Of a DNA stretch of 64,000 nt, positions 34,070-42,291 are shown one piece after another. This stretch comes from Armatimonadota bacterium (GTDB taxonomy: Bacteria > Armatimonadota > Zipacnadia > Zipacnadales > JABUFB01). The notes beneath the pieces are model-generated. The model made no database searches and was not told the DNA's origin. It saw only the letters and a program-made list of their open reading frames with translations. Made by a program: the position numbers and the translations under genes. The stretch is from contig JABUFB010000016.1 of the NCBI GenBank assembly GCA_013314775.1, forward strand, positions 1 to 64,000, written 5' to 3'. Positions within the stretch are counted from its first letter, which is position 1, and every line of letters begins with the position of its first letter.

Positions 34070-34948
34070 ATGAACGAACCCGCCGGCAACGGGTCGATGG
34101 CAGCCAGCAAAGACAACCGGGCTCCAGTCCTGCGACTGGGGCTCGTGTGCGTTATCGTCTACCTGTTCTTGATTGGCCTGCCCCTGGTCAAAGGCATCCC
34201 GCCGCTCATCGGCATCTTCGCGGGAAGCCTGATCCTTGCGGGACTGTCCCTGCTCCTCGTGGGCCTCGGTGCTTGCATCCCCACTACCGCCTGGACCGAG
34301 GCACTTCTTGGGGCGGCGTTCCTCGCCGCCTGGTTGGGGCTCACCCAGATCCCAGGCAAGGATCCCGCCCTTCGCTTGTATGTCGGCCCGGTGGGTACCC
34401 TCGCCTTCATCCTGACGTGTCTTTTCGTGGGCAAACTGTTAGCACGAATCGTCCGCGAGCGCGCCCTTGCGTTCCCGGTGGTGCTTGTGGCTGCGCTGGC
34501 TGATATCTTCACGGTCTTCTGGGGGCCAACCGGGCAGGCGCTGGAGAAGGCCCCGGCGTTGGTTCAGAAGCTCTCTCTGGCGATCCCCGCAGCAGGTTCC
34601 GCAGCGGGCGCCGAGGGAGCGCGGGGGCTTGCTTTCGTGGCATCCATGGGCCTGGGAGACTTCATCTTCCTGGCCTTCTTCCTCACAATCGCCGTGCGCT
34701 TCGGATTCCCGCTGGTGCCCACGCTGGTTGCGGTGATTCTGGGGGCCTGCATCGGAATCACCCTGGCCCTGGCGAATCCGTTCGGCCTGCCGGGAATGCC
34801 TCTGCTACCTTGGATGAGCGTGGCATTTCTTCTGGTGAACGCCCGCAATTTCCGCCTGTCGCCCATCGAAAAGCGGGACACAGCCATCGCAATCGGCCTG
34901 CTGGCGGTGCTGTTCGTAGTGGCAGCCCTCGCCTTGCGCTCGCAATAG
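34070..34948 (+). CDS. Presenilin/SPP-like GxGD membrane protein (putative aspartyl protease)
   Basis: 292 residues with about eight to nine hydrophobic segments. Three signatures of GxGD intramembrane aspartyl proteases (family A22: presenilin, signal peptide peptidase) appear in the right order. LAADIF-type D145 sits in a membrane segment, followed by VFWGPTGQALEKAP, which matches the presenilin pattern D...V..P.GPL..L.E.A after the transmembrane-6 aspartate (the usual tyrosine before Asp is Ala here). G194-L-G-D197 starts MGLGDFIFLAFFL, almost identical to presenilin GLGDFIFYS. P244-L-L-P247 stands where PALP is expected. If active it would cut membrane-spanning helices. The ribosome site is weak; ATG 34097 is an alternative. 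It lies between a CxxC protein and leuS. Confidence 0.6.
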   Translation: MNEPAGNGSMAASKDNRAPVLRLGLVCVIVYLFLIGLPLVKGIPPLIGIFAGSLILAGLSLLLVGLGACIPTTAWTEALLGAAFLAAWLGLTQIPGKDPALRLYVGPVGTLAFILTCLFVGKLLARIVRERALAFPVVLVAALADIFTVFWGPTGQALEKAPALVQKLSLAIPAAGSAAGAEGARGLAFVASMGLGDFIFLAFFLTIAVRFGFPLVPTLVAVILGACIGITLALANPFGLPGMPLLPWMSVAFLLVNARNFRLSPIEKRDTAIAIGLLAVLFVVAALALRSQ

Positions 34949-35053
34949 CCCCGTGCTAATCTACACAGTCTGCGAATGACCGGCATCGGCGAGCTGCCGG
35001 TGCCATTGACTTACCCGAGGATGCGAAGGCGTCCCGCAAAGGAGCGGCGAACC

Positions 35054-37537
35054 GTGGCCGAACGCTACGAATTCTCCAGCATCGAGCCCCGTTGGCAGTC
35101 GTGGTGGGCTGAGAATGAGGTTTTCAAGTCCCACCGCGATCCCTCGCGCCCCAAGTACTACTGCCTGAACATGTACCCGTACCCCTCGGGCGACCTGCAC
35201 ATGGGGCATATGCGCAATTACATCATCGGTGACGTTTTGGCCCGTTTCCACATTCTGCAGGGCTACAGCGTCATGCACCCTATGGGCTGGGATGCTTTCG
35301 GTCTCCCTGCAGAGAATGCAGCTATCCTGCGGGGTATTCACCCGGCCGATTGGACCGCCGACTGCGTCGCAAAGATGAAGAAGCAGTTCGGCCAGCTCGG
35401 GATCAGCTACGACTGGGACCGCGAGGTAGACTGTTCTGCCCCGGACTATTACAAGTGGACCCAGTGGATATTCCTGAAGCTGTATGAGGCTGGGCTGGCA
35501 TATACCGGCAAGGCCACGGTGAACTGGTGTCCGTCGTGCCAGACGGTACTGGCCAACGAGGAACTGGACGGCGATACCTGCGAGCGCTGCGGCTCCCTGG
35601 TGAACCCCGAGCAGGTGGACAACCAATGGTTCTTCCGAATCACCGACTACTCCGACCGCCTGCTGGATGACATCGAGCGCCTGGAGAACTGGCCTGAGCG
35701 CGTCCGGGCTATGCAGGCCAACTGGATCGGTCGCTCCTACGGGGTCTCCTTCCGGTTCGAGATCGAAGGGGACTTCGAGGACCTGGAGGTTTTCACCACC
35801 CGTATTGACACGCTGTACGGGGTCACCTACGTGGTGCTGGCGCCCGAGCATCCCATGGTGGCGGCCCTGACCGCGGGCACCGAACGCGAAGAACAAGTGC
35901 GCGAATTCGCCCGCAGCGCCATGCGCGAGGGTGAGGTTGCCCGAACCGCCGCGGACACGAAGAAACGCGGAATCTTCACCGGCGCCTACGCGATCCATCC
36001 CCTGACCGGCGAGCGGGTGCCCATCTGGGTGGGCAATTACGTGATCATGGGCTACGGTTCGGGTGCGATCATGGCGGTGCCGGCCCATGACCAGCGGGAC
36101 CTGGAGTTCGCTCGCGAGTACGGTCTGCCCGTGCGCGTAGTCATACAGCCCGAGGGCGTCACGCTGGACCCGGACACCATGCCGGAAGCGTACGTCGAGC
36201 CGGGAATCCAGGTGAACAGCGCGCAGTTCGACGGCATGCCCTCGGAACAGGCCAAGGAAGCTATCGCCGACCATCTGGAAGCGCTGGGCAAGGGCAGACG
36301 TGTAGTGAACTACCGGCTGCGAGATTGGCTGATATCTCGCCAGCGCTACTGGGGCACGCCGATCCCAATTATCTGGTGCGATGACTGCGGCCCGGTGCCG
36401 GTACCCGAGGAAGATCTGCCGGTGCTGCTGCCGCCGGACGCGGACTTCCAGCCCACCGGCGACTCGCCGCTCAAGCGCCACCCGACTTTTTCCCAGACGA
36501 CCTGTCCACGCTGCAATAAGCCTGCGCGGCGCGAGACCGATACCATGACCACTTATGTGGACTCATCGTGGTACTACCTGCGCTATTGCAGCCCGAAGCG
36601 CGACGACGTAGTCTTTGACCGCGACGACGTGGATTACTGGATGCCGGTTGATCAGTACGTGGGAGGCGTGGAGCACGCGGTGCGCCACCTCCTGTACAGC
36701 CGGTTCATCACCAAGTTCCTGAAGGATCAGGGCTACCTGAGCTTTGACGAACCCTTCTCGCGACTCTTCACCCAGGGCATGATCTACAAAGATGGGATGA
36801 AGATGAGCAAGTCCAAGGGGAACGTGGTGGGCATCGACGAGATGGTGCAGCGCTACGGTGCGGATACGGCGCGCGCGTTCATCCTGTTCGTCGGCCCGCC
36901 CGAACAGGATGCGGAATGGAGCGACAAAGGCGTCGAAGGTGCCCACCGGTTCCTCCAGCGGGTCTGGCGCTGCGCAGTGGATGGACCGCAATTCAACCCC
37001 GACTGGGCGAACTCACTGCCTGCCGAGCCGGATGATTCCGACCGGGCCATGCGCCGCAAGACCCACCAGACCATACAGAAGGTCACAGACGACATCCGCC
37101 GGATGGGTCTGAACACCATGGTCAGTGCGCTGATGGAGTTGACCAACGAGCTTCTGCCCTACAGCCAGTCGGCATCGGCGAGTGCTGCGAAGACCGCGAT
37201 CTACTCCGAGGCGCTGGAGACCCTGGTGCTGCTTCTGTCGCCGGTCACTCCGCACCTGTGTGAGGAGCTCTGGGCGCGCATGGGCCGAGAGTCCAGTATC
37301 CTTCGCCAATCCTGGCCCGTCGCCGATCCCGCTCTGGCCGCGGCGGAGACAGTCACCGTGGTGGTTCAGGTGAACGGGAAGCTGCGGGACAAGTTCGAGG
37401 TGCCCGCAGGGTCGGACATGGAGGAGCTCAAGGCCCGAGCCCCCGAACTGGATGGGGTTCGCAAACACGTGGAAGGCAAGCAGGTCGTGAAGATCATCAC
37501 GGTGCCCGACAAGCTGATCAACATCGTGGTGAGGTAG
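35054..37537 (+). CDS. leuS: Leucyl-tRNA synthetase
   Basis: 827 residues, full length, bacterial type. Class I signatures are HMGH at 49-52 (PSGDLHMGHMRNY) and KMSKS in GMKMSKSKGNVV. The zinc-binding insert (NWCPSCQTVLANEE...CERCG) and the CP1 editing domain with TTRIDTLYGVTYVVLAPEHP are present. It charges tRNA-Leu with leucine and hydrolyses mischarged norvaline and isoleucine. GTG 35054 is ten bases after GGAG and opens the conserved N-terminus AERYEFSSIEPRWQ; codons upstream of it in frame are not conserved. I see no T-box in the 105-bp gap before it. Confidence 0.98.
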   Translation: MAERYEFSSIEPRWQSWWAENEVFKSHRDPSRPKYYCLNMYPYPSGDLHMGHMRNYIIGDVLARFHILQGYSVMHPMGWDAFGLPAENAAILRGIHPADWTADCVAKMKKQFGQLGISYDWDREVDCSAPDYYKWTQWIFLKLYEAGLAYTGKATVNWCPSCQTVLANEELDGDTCERCGSLVNPEQVDNQWFFRITDYSDRLLDDIERLENWPERVRAMQANWIGRSYGVSFRFEIEGDFEDLEVFTTRIDTLYGVTYVVLAPEHPMVAALTAGTEREEQVREFARSAMREGEVARTAADTKKRGIFTGAYAIHPLTGERVPIWVGNYVIMGYGSGAIMAVPAHDQRDLEFAREYGLPVRVVIQPEGVTLDPDTMPEAYVEPGIQVNSAQFDGMPSEQAKEAIADHLEALGKGRRVVNYRLRDWLISRQRYWGTPIPIIWCDDCGPVPVPEEDLPVLLPPDADFQPTGDSPLKRHPTFSQTTCPRCNKPARRETDTMTTYVDSSWYYLRYCSPKRDDVVFDRDDVDYWMPVDQYVGGVEHAVRHLLYSRFITKFLKDQGYLSFDEPFSRLFTQGMIYKDGMKMSKSKGNVVGIDEMVQRYGADTARAFILFVGPPEQDAEWSDKGVEGAHRFLQRVWRCAVDGPQFNPDWANSLPAEPDDSDRAMRRKTHQTIQKVTDDIRRMGLNTMVSALMELTNELLPYSQSASASAAKTAIYSEALETLVLLLSPVTPHLCEELWARMGRESSILRQSWPVADPALAAAETVTVVVQVNGKLRDKFEVPAGSDMEELKARAPELDGVRKHVEGKQVVKIITVPDKLINIVVR

Positions 37538-37551
37538 CCGGAGTATGCATT

Positions 37552-37601
37552 GGGGACTGGCGTCCGGCTCCGGGTTTCTCCCGGAGGCGAGGCCGGTCCC
37601 C
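37552..37601. repeat. Strong 50-nt hairpin after leuS
   Basis: GGGGACTGGC (37552-37561) pairs with GCCGGTCCCC (37592-37601) with one G-U, and inside it CTCCGGG pairs perfectly with CCCGGAG around TTTCT. No T-run follows, so it is either a Rho-independent terminator without U-tract or a REP-like 3' stabiliser. The rest of the 198-bp gap to the next gene shows nothing I recognise. Confidence 0.5.
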
Positions 37602-37735
37602 CGTCCAGCCGTCCCCGGCGGGAATGCCACGGCTTCTGCATGCGGTGCTTGCAGCGGAGCACACCGCGCGTGGCTTAGGATGGCCCCCATCAGACGTGAT
37701 GCGAGTTAGCCCGTCTCGGATTGTCTGCGCTCCGA

Positions 37736-39667
37736 TCAGTTCCCCACGAACTCGTACGCCCCGATGTCCGGCGCTTTTCCCTGCGGCCGGGGGATGCCTG
37801 CGAAGTCCGCGTCCGTGTCTGTGTCACAGGCCGCATCGATGCAGACCGAGTCGGGCCTAAGGCGCAGGTCCAGGTTGGCCGCATCCAGTAGCCCCGGGTC
37901 TGCCGCGAGACTCCCCGGTTCCTTGCCGAACTCTTGCTGGTAGGCCCCGAACTGCTCCATGGTGTAGCTCTTTCCGGCGACGTTGATCATGACCCCCTGC
38001 GCCTGATACCACACGTTGCAGTCCATGATCAGGGCATCCACTTGCGGCCGGGTCCAGCTGGGCGCGTAGAAGGCGTTCTTCGTGGCTTCCAGGAATACGT
38101 TGTTGCTGACCACGATTCCGGTCGCGGGCGCAGGGCTGCCGTAGAAGCAGAGGTGCCGACCACTGGGATCAGGCCGCTGGGTATGTCCCCATCCGTGCCC
38201 GGCATTGATGCAGGTATTGTGAATGAACTGCACGTTCTCAGTGCGGGATGTCTCGGGCGCGTTCCAGTACTCGAAGGAGTACTCGCAGTTCCAGATGAGA
38301 TTGTTGCGGTAGATGATGTTGGCATGCACCACGTTCGGTCCGTGGCTCTGGTTGGTGAGGGCCGCGTCGTATATCTCCCACAGCCGGCAGCGTTCTACAA
38401 GACAATCGTGGGCGTTGCCCCAGAACTCGATGCCGTTGCCGAAGCGCACGGTCCTTTCGCCACCCATCTGGTCCCCGCCGCCGATCCACCCGAAGTCGCA
38501 GTCGCGCACGACGATGTGGTGGGTGCTTCCTCCGCCGATCCCATGGGCTCCCCCGTACTTGAGTGCGAGATTCTCGTAGCACACGTACGACTTTCCACTC
38601 TGGTTGATCTGGTGGATTCTCAGGGCGCACTCGATCTTCGAATAATGAAGCCCTGGGTTCTCGGGGCAAACCATGAACACCCGGTGGGTACTTTCGTCGA
38701 ACCAGTACTGGCCCTCCTGTCGCAGTTGGTCTCGCTCCCAGACCTTCACACCGCACAGTTGCTCGCCATTGAGGATGATGTTGCCCACATCGGCAGCAAA
38801 CGTTGTTCCCTCGGCCTCGAGCAGGCTAAAGTCATCCAGGTGTAGGATGCTTCCGGCGGGCATCCGAGCGCCGAGGTATACGGTCAGCCTCGCGTGGTCG
38901 GTGGTCTCGGTGGCCGTGTAGAACTGCTCCACGGTGGTCCATTCGGTGCCGACGGCTTTGTCTCCCGGCATCTCGCGAGTGTATCGCGACCACGGCGGTC
39001 CCGGGCTCATGACCACGGGAGCCTGGACCTGGAAGGGAGCGCTGGCGCGGGCCTTGAAGGCCAGCCGATAGATCTTGCCCTGCTGGATGCTGAATGGCGA
39101 GAAAATGAGCTGGATGTGGTTTGCCGCTTCGCCCGGCGCCATGCACTCAATGCGCAGCGACTGCGGCGCGGATGCGAACTCCTCGCGGTCCAGAGAAGTG
39201 CGCACCTGGGCGCCCTGTTCGGTATGCACGCCCCAGCCGTCCATGCCCTCGGTGAAGCTTCCGTTGGGGAAGATGTCTTCCGCTGCGGTGGTCACCCGGG
39301 GTGGCCGGGTACCCCAGATTCCGCCGCCCTCATCCACCCAGTCTTCGGGACTGCTCTTGTCCACCGAGCCGATGAGCAGCGGCTTGTCACCCTCGCCATA
39401 GGCCGAGTAGGTGACGAAGCCGTCTTCGCTCCCGCTACAGGGGATGAGGGCCTCGCGCCAGGAGTCTCCCCGCTTCAACCGGATGATGTCGCCGGGCGCG
39501 AAGGCGTGGCCGTTCACCTTTGCAATGGTCTTCCAGGCTGTCCCAGGTGACAGGCCGTCGTTTTCATCGGACCCGGAGTTGGCCACGAAGTACTCGGTTC
39601 CCCAGGTCGCCGAGCCCAGCGCGAGCAGGGCCACAAAAGCCCCGATTGCAGAGAGTGATTGCTGCAT
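37736..39667 (-). CDS. Secreted right-handed beta-helix protein (pectate lyase-like)
   Basis: 643 residues. Signal peptide SAIGAFVALLALGSATWGTE. The N-terminal WGTEYFVANSGSDENDGLSPGTAWKTIAKVN is the typical entry of DUF1565/parallel beta-helix proteins. A galactose-binding-like module interrupts at about 125-275 (NGSFTEGMDGWGVHTEQGAQV...). The helix resumes with repeated rungs (YVCYENLALKYGGAHGIGGGSTHHIVVRDCDF, HDCLVERCRLWEIYDAALTNQ). Such proteins bind or cleave acidic polysaccharides; no lyase active site is certain. A LEPSCIG-free C-terminus ends in DFAGIPRPQGKAPDIGAYEF, a hallmark of this group. ATG 39667 follows GGAGGG at six bases. Confidence 0.8.
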   Translation of the reverse strand: MQQSLSAIGAFVALLALGSATWGTEYFVANSGSDENDGLSPGTAWKTIAKVNGHAFAPGDIIRLKRGDSWREALIPCSGSEDGFVTYSAYGEGDKPLLIGSVDKSSPEDWVDEGGGIWGTRPPRVTTAAEDIFPNGSFTEGMDGWGVHTEQGAQVRTSLDREEFASAPQSLRIECMAPGEAANHIQLIFSPFSIQQGKIYRLAFKARASAPFQVQAPVVMSPGPPWSRYTREMPGDKAVGTEWTTVEQFYTATETTDHARLTVYLGARMPAGSILHLDDFSLLEAEGTTFAADVGNIILNGEQLCGVKVWERDQLRQEGQYWFDESTHRVFMVCPENPGLHYSKIECALRIHQINQSGKSYVCYENLALKYGGAHGIGGGSTHHIVVRDCDFGWIGGGDQMGGERTVRFGNGIEFWGNAHDCLVERCRLWEIYDAALTNQSHGPNVVHANIIYRNNLIWNCEYSFEYWNAPETSRTENVQFIHNTCINAGHGWGHTQRPDPSGRHLCFYGSPAPATGIVVSNNVFLEATKNAFYAPSWTRPQVDALIMDCNVWYQAQGVMINVAGKSYTMEQFGAYQQEFGKEPGSLAADPGLLDAANLDLRLRPDSVCIDAACDTDTDADFAGIPRPQGKAPDIGAYEFVGN

Positions 39668-39901
39668 GGAAGCCCTCCAGTCAGAAATAAGCGCTCACGG
39701 CGTGCAGAATAAGCAGGTCCTGAAGCGGGCGTGGCCAAATGCGTGTGCCACACTATGCCCCGCATGATGTTGTCTGTAGGGCCCATCGGGAGACTAGTAC
39801 TCGGCTCCGAGCTCCATCAGGAGACGGTGCCTGTACCCAATGCACTCAGTGCTGCTTTGGTTTCGCCGAAAGCAGCGGCACCCGCTGCGCGGGGTCCTGG
39901 G

Positions 39902-40816
39902 TTACAGCAGGCTTTCCACGTGTGCCGCCAGACCATCCGCAATCGGCGTCGCGGGGACCTTCAGCCCCGCAAGACGCAGGGGCGAAAGGTCATAGATGCG
40001 GTGGCACAGGAAGGGCGCGAGTTCCGGCTGCTCCTGGAGGCTGCGGTCCACGGGCAGCTCCTCCACACTGATACGGCACCCCAGCACCTCGCCGATGATC
40101 TCATAGTAGCGCACCGACTCCAGGATGTCCGGGCCTGCGCTGCAGAAGATGCGGTTGCGGGCGAGGTCGCAGCCGCAGGCGCTCAGGATCAGTTCCGCAA
40201 GGTCGCGCGCGAAAACGGGCTGCTGCAAGAAATGCCCGCCACCGATGAGCCTGAGCGTTTCGCCTGCTCGGATGCGCTGGATCAGATCTGCCTTGCGGCC
40301 CTCCTGGGGCAGGCAACCCAGTTGCGAACCCGGACCGTAGATGTGGCAGGGGCGGAACACCGTCCAGGGCAGATCATCCCCGGCGTGTGCCAGCAGCTCC
40401 AGTTCGCACTGGCGCTTCAGGCCACCGTACCCGTCGGCCAGGAAATGCCCGTTATCGAAAGGTTGGGGGAAAGCCCGCTTCGCCGGGTCGAAAACGAAGT
40501 CGGTGGAAATAAACACGAAATGCCCCGCGCGTCCTGAGAAGGCCCGTATGTCCTGGCGCGCATCCTCGGGCTGGTACCCGATGCAGTCCACCACCAGGTC
40601 CCAGTCCTGCCTGCATCCGGCGATAGCGTCCTGGAATGCCGCGTCATTCTTGCGGTCCACGGTCACGGGCCGCACGCCCTGTGGCAGGGGCTTCTCGCCG
40701 CGGGTGACTATCCAGACGTTGTGCCCGCATTCCAGCGCTGTCCGCGCCAGAGTCCCGCTCACGAACCCACTCCCCCCAACAATCAGGGTGTCCAGCTTCC
40801 GGCTGAGCCCGCTCAT
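39902..40816 (-). CDS. NAD-dependent epimerase/dehydratase (extended SDR)
   Basis: 304 residues. N-terminal Rossmann motif TLIVGGSGFVSGTLA, then VVDCIGYQP, FVFISTDFVFD (catalytic Ser/Thr) and the active-site Y-x3-K in DGYGGLKRQCE, followed by FRPCHIYGPGS. This is the nucleotide-sugar epimerase fold; homologues act on UDP- or dTDP-sugars, and this divergent branch also includes mRNA-binding chloroplast-type proteins. Substrate unknown. The ATG overlaps the stop of the upstream Fe-S protein by four bases (ATGA), so the pair is translationally coupled. Confidence 0.85.
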   Translation of the reverse strand: MSGLSRKLDTLIVGGSGFVSGTLARTALECGHNVWIVTRGEKPLPQGVRPVTVDRKNDAAFQDAIAGCRQDWDLVVDCIGYQPEDARQDIRAFSGRAGHFVFISTDFVFDPAKRAFPQPFDNGHFLADGYGGLKRQCELELLAHAGDDLPWTVFRPCHIYGPGSQLGCLPQEGRKADLIQRIRAGETLRLIGGGHFLQQPVFARDLAELILSACGCDLARNRIFCSAGPDILESVRYYEIIGEVLGCRISVEELPVDRSLQEQPELAPFLCHRIYDLSPLRLAGLKVPATPIADGLAAHVESLL

Positions 40817-41742
40817 GAGTTGGTACCGTCCTTCTTCTTTTGGGGTGGCTCATTGAGTTTCCACCGCGGGCGTTCGATGAAAGGATTGCGGAATCTCGCC
40901 TCGATGCGCCCGGTCTTCTCCAGGTGATCCAGACAGGCCCGGATGCACCCGCGCCCTACACAGACCGCCAGATGCCTGAACCGGTCCTTGCAGAATCTGT
41001 TATAGCTCGGCTCAGCGCCTTCGGCCTCGGAGCCGTTCCAGAAAGGCGAGAAGCGCGGGTCCATGCCTTGGTGGACTTTCGCGCAGGCTCCTGCATCGAA
41101 GCTCGCGTGACCGAAGGAGCGGCCCTCGATGGTGAAGCACTCATCGCGCGACCTGCCGATGGCGCAGGCCTCGCACTCCCGAGCACATGCGCCGCATTCG
41201 TCACAGACGCTGCCCGTGAACAGGGGCGTGGGCTCGAGTTCAGCGTCTGTGAACACCGCGAAGACCCTCTGGCGCGGTCCGAACTGGGGCGTGAGCAGGA
41301 GCTTGGACAGCCCGAGTTCCCCGAGACCCGCCGCGCAGCCGATCACCCGCAGCGAGACCATGCCGTCCGGCCCGTGTGGCTGATCCTCCCGCACCTGCCG
41401 CCCGGAATGTGAGTGGAAGGGGTTATGCACCGGGACGCTGGTATATCCCTCCCCCTCCAGTGTCATCACGATCCTGCGCAGCACCTGGGGCGCGAGTACC
41501 TCGTTGAGATACCAGTATGAGTCGCAGTTGTACGCCTGCCAGTATGCGCCCTCCTCGACCGCTTTGAGGGCTCCGCGCGGCTGGCGCAGGGCAATTGCGA
41601 TGACTGTCTGCACCGGCGGGAAAACCGTGCGCGGGTGCAGCGATTCGGGGGCCTCGTCAAAGCGGCTGATGGGCGCGAAGCCCACCAGGTCCGCACCGGC
41701 TTCCAGGGCGGTGCGGCGGATGCTTTCGGTGAGACTGTCCAC
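40813..41742 (-). CDS. QueG-like iron-sulfur protein
   Basis: 309 residues. The N-terminal half (LTESIRRTALEAGADLVGFAPIS, TVIAIALRQPR) has the cobalamin-binding fold of epoxyqueuosine reductase and reductive dehalogenases. The cluster region reads CDECGACARECEACAIG, a C-x2-C-x2-C-x3-C ferredoxin-like motif, followed by further cysteines (CFTIEG, CAKVH, CKDR, CVGRGCIRAC) that could ligate a second cluster. It lacks the HEAT-repeat tail of true QueG, so the tRNA queuosine reaction is unlikely; it is probably a member of the wider DUF1730 redox group. GTG 41742 follows GGAG by five bases. It is divergent from the arginine operon with 549 bp between. Confidence 0.7.
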   Translation of the reverse strand: MDSLTESIRRTALEAGADLVGFAPISRFDEAPESLHPRTVFPPVQTVIAIALRQPRGALKAVEEGAYWQAYNCDSYWYLNEVLAPQVLRRIVMTLEGEGYTSVPVHNPFHSHSGRQVREDQPHGPDGMVSLRVIGCAAGLGELGLSKLLLTPQFGPRQRVFAVFTDAELEPTPLFTGSVCDECGACARECEACAIGRSRDECFTIEGRSFGHASFDAGACAKVHQGMDPRFSPFWNGSEAEGAEPSYNRFCKDRFRHLAVCVGRGCIRACLDHLEKTGRIEARFRNPFIERPRWKLNEPPQKKKDGTNS

Positions 41743-42080
41743 AGCTGCTCCTTCTTTGCTCTGCGGCGCGTTTCGCACACTACCGGGTCCGCGCGGTGCT
41801 CGGCGTCGCGGAGAGTATTCCCCGGGGGCAACCAGATTCCCTTGATGTCGCGGGTACGCGGAACGGATGGCTGTCCGTGGGCGGCTTCCCTGAGGTGGGC
41901 TTGCTGCCCTCACCGCCACTCGTGCGGTGTCGGCATCGTCCGGGCGACGGGGCCCCGAAGCCCCCGGCAGGCGTCACAGGGCCCCTCATGGCTACCGCAG
42001 ACGTTCGCTTCTCGATGACACCCTTGACCCGATGTCTTACCTGCTTTCGCGGAATGCAGCCGCGCACTGCGTCTTGCATA
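41743..42080. other. Intergenic upstream of the arg promoter
   Basis: No gene recognised. The stretch contains GC-rich inverted repeats, for example GGGGCCCC near 41953 with a matching GGGCCCC about 30 bases later. I could not find a convincing arginine-repressor (ARG) box or a promoter for the divergent Fe-S gene. Confidence 0.4.
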
Positions 42081-42109
42081 TTGACCCCGAAACGCCCCTG
42101 TGATATAGT
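42081..42109 (+). promoter_or_regulatory. Promoter of the argCJBD operon
   Basis: TTGACC (42081-42086), 17-bp spacer, TATAGT (42104-42109), with an extended -10 TG at 42101-42102. Both hexamers match 5 of 6. Transcription should start at about 42116, i.e. zero to four bases before the leader-peptide ATG at 42119. Confidence 0.8.
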
Positions 42110-42118
42110 CCGCGTATC

Positions 42119-42166
42119 ATGACGATTGTTTTCCTCATCGCCAAGACCCGCGTCAGGCGCAGATAG
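42119..42166 (+). CDS. Arginine leader peptide (15 aa, near-leaderless)
   Basis: The frame reads MTIVFLIAKTRVRRR and stops at TAG 42164. Four of the last five residues are arginine (codons CGC 42149, AGG 42155, CGC 42158, AGA 42161). Two of them, AGG and AGA, are rarely used in this GC-rich neighbourhood. There is no Shine-Dalgarno sequence because the predicted transcription start lies at or within a few bases of the ATG, so translation would be leaderless. The last codons lie in the first arm of a hairpin followed by a terminator hairpin, the arrangement of ribosome-stalling leader peptides of amino-acid operons. Stalling at Arg codons when charged tRNA-Arg is short would let the arg genes be transcribed. 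Confidence 0.75.
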   Translation: MTIVFLIAKTRVRRR

Positions 42167-42234
42167 CACAATCTGCGCGCGGTTTTTCAGGCATGATGGT
42201 TTTGATGCCGCCCGACGTTGGGGTGGCTTTTTTT
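42157..42234 (+). terminator. Arginine attenuator: pause hairpin, antiterminator, terminator
   Basis: Arm 1 (42157-42164, GCGCAGAT) pairs perfectly with arm 2 (42171-42178, ATCTGCGC), followed by four bases and T5. Arm 3 (42207-42213, GCCGCCC) pairs with arm 4 (42221-42227, GGGTGGC, one G-U) followed at once by T7 (42228-42234): a canonical intrinsic terminator. Arm 2 region 42176-42182 can instead pair with 42208-42214 (6 of 7 pairs), giving an antiterminator that excludes the terminator. Arg codons cover arm 1 and the stop codon ends it, so a ribosome stalled on Arg frees arm 2, while one reaching the stop covers arm 2. Confidence 0.7.
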
Positions 42235-42291
42235 ATACCACCGAGCTTTGGAGTCTGCCGGGCCGGCCCGGCTTTGGGAGAGTGATGAGCA

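Noticed and set aside
34961-36481. Minus-strand 506-codon frame opposite leuS
   Set aside because: Antisense to the conserved HMGH, zinc and editing domains of leuS.
39386-39784. Possible gene on the plus or minus strand at the start of the beta-helix gene
   Set aside because: Overlaps the signal peptide and first rungs of the beta-helix protein, and has no domain or ribosome site.
42081-42291. T-box riboswitch or ArgR operator as explanation for arg regulation
   Set aside because: No T-box sequence (AGGGTGG.ACCGCG-like) and no pair of ARG boxes is seen; the Arg-rich frame plus paired arms explains the region better.
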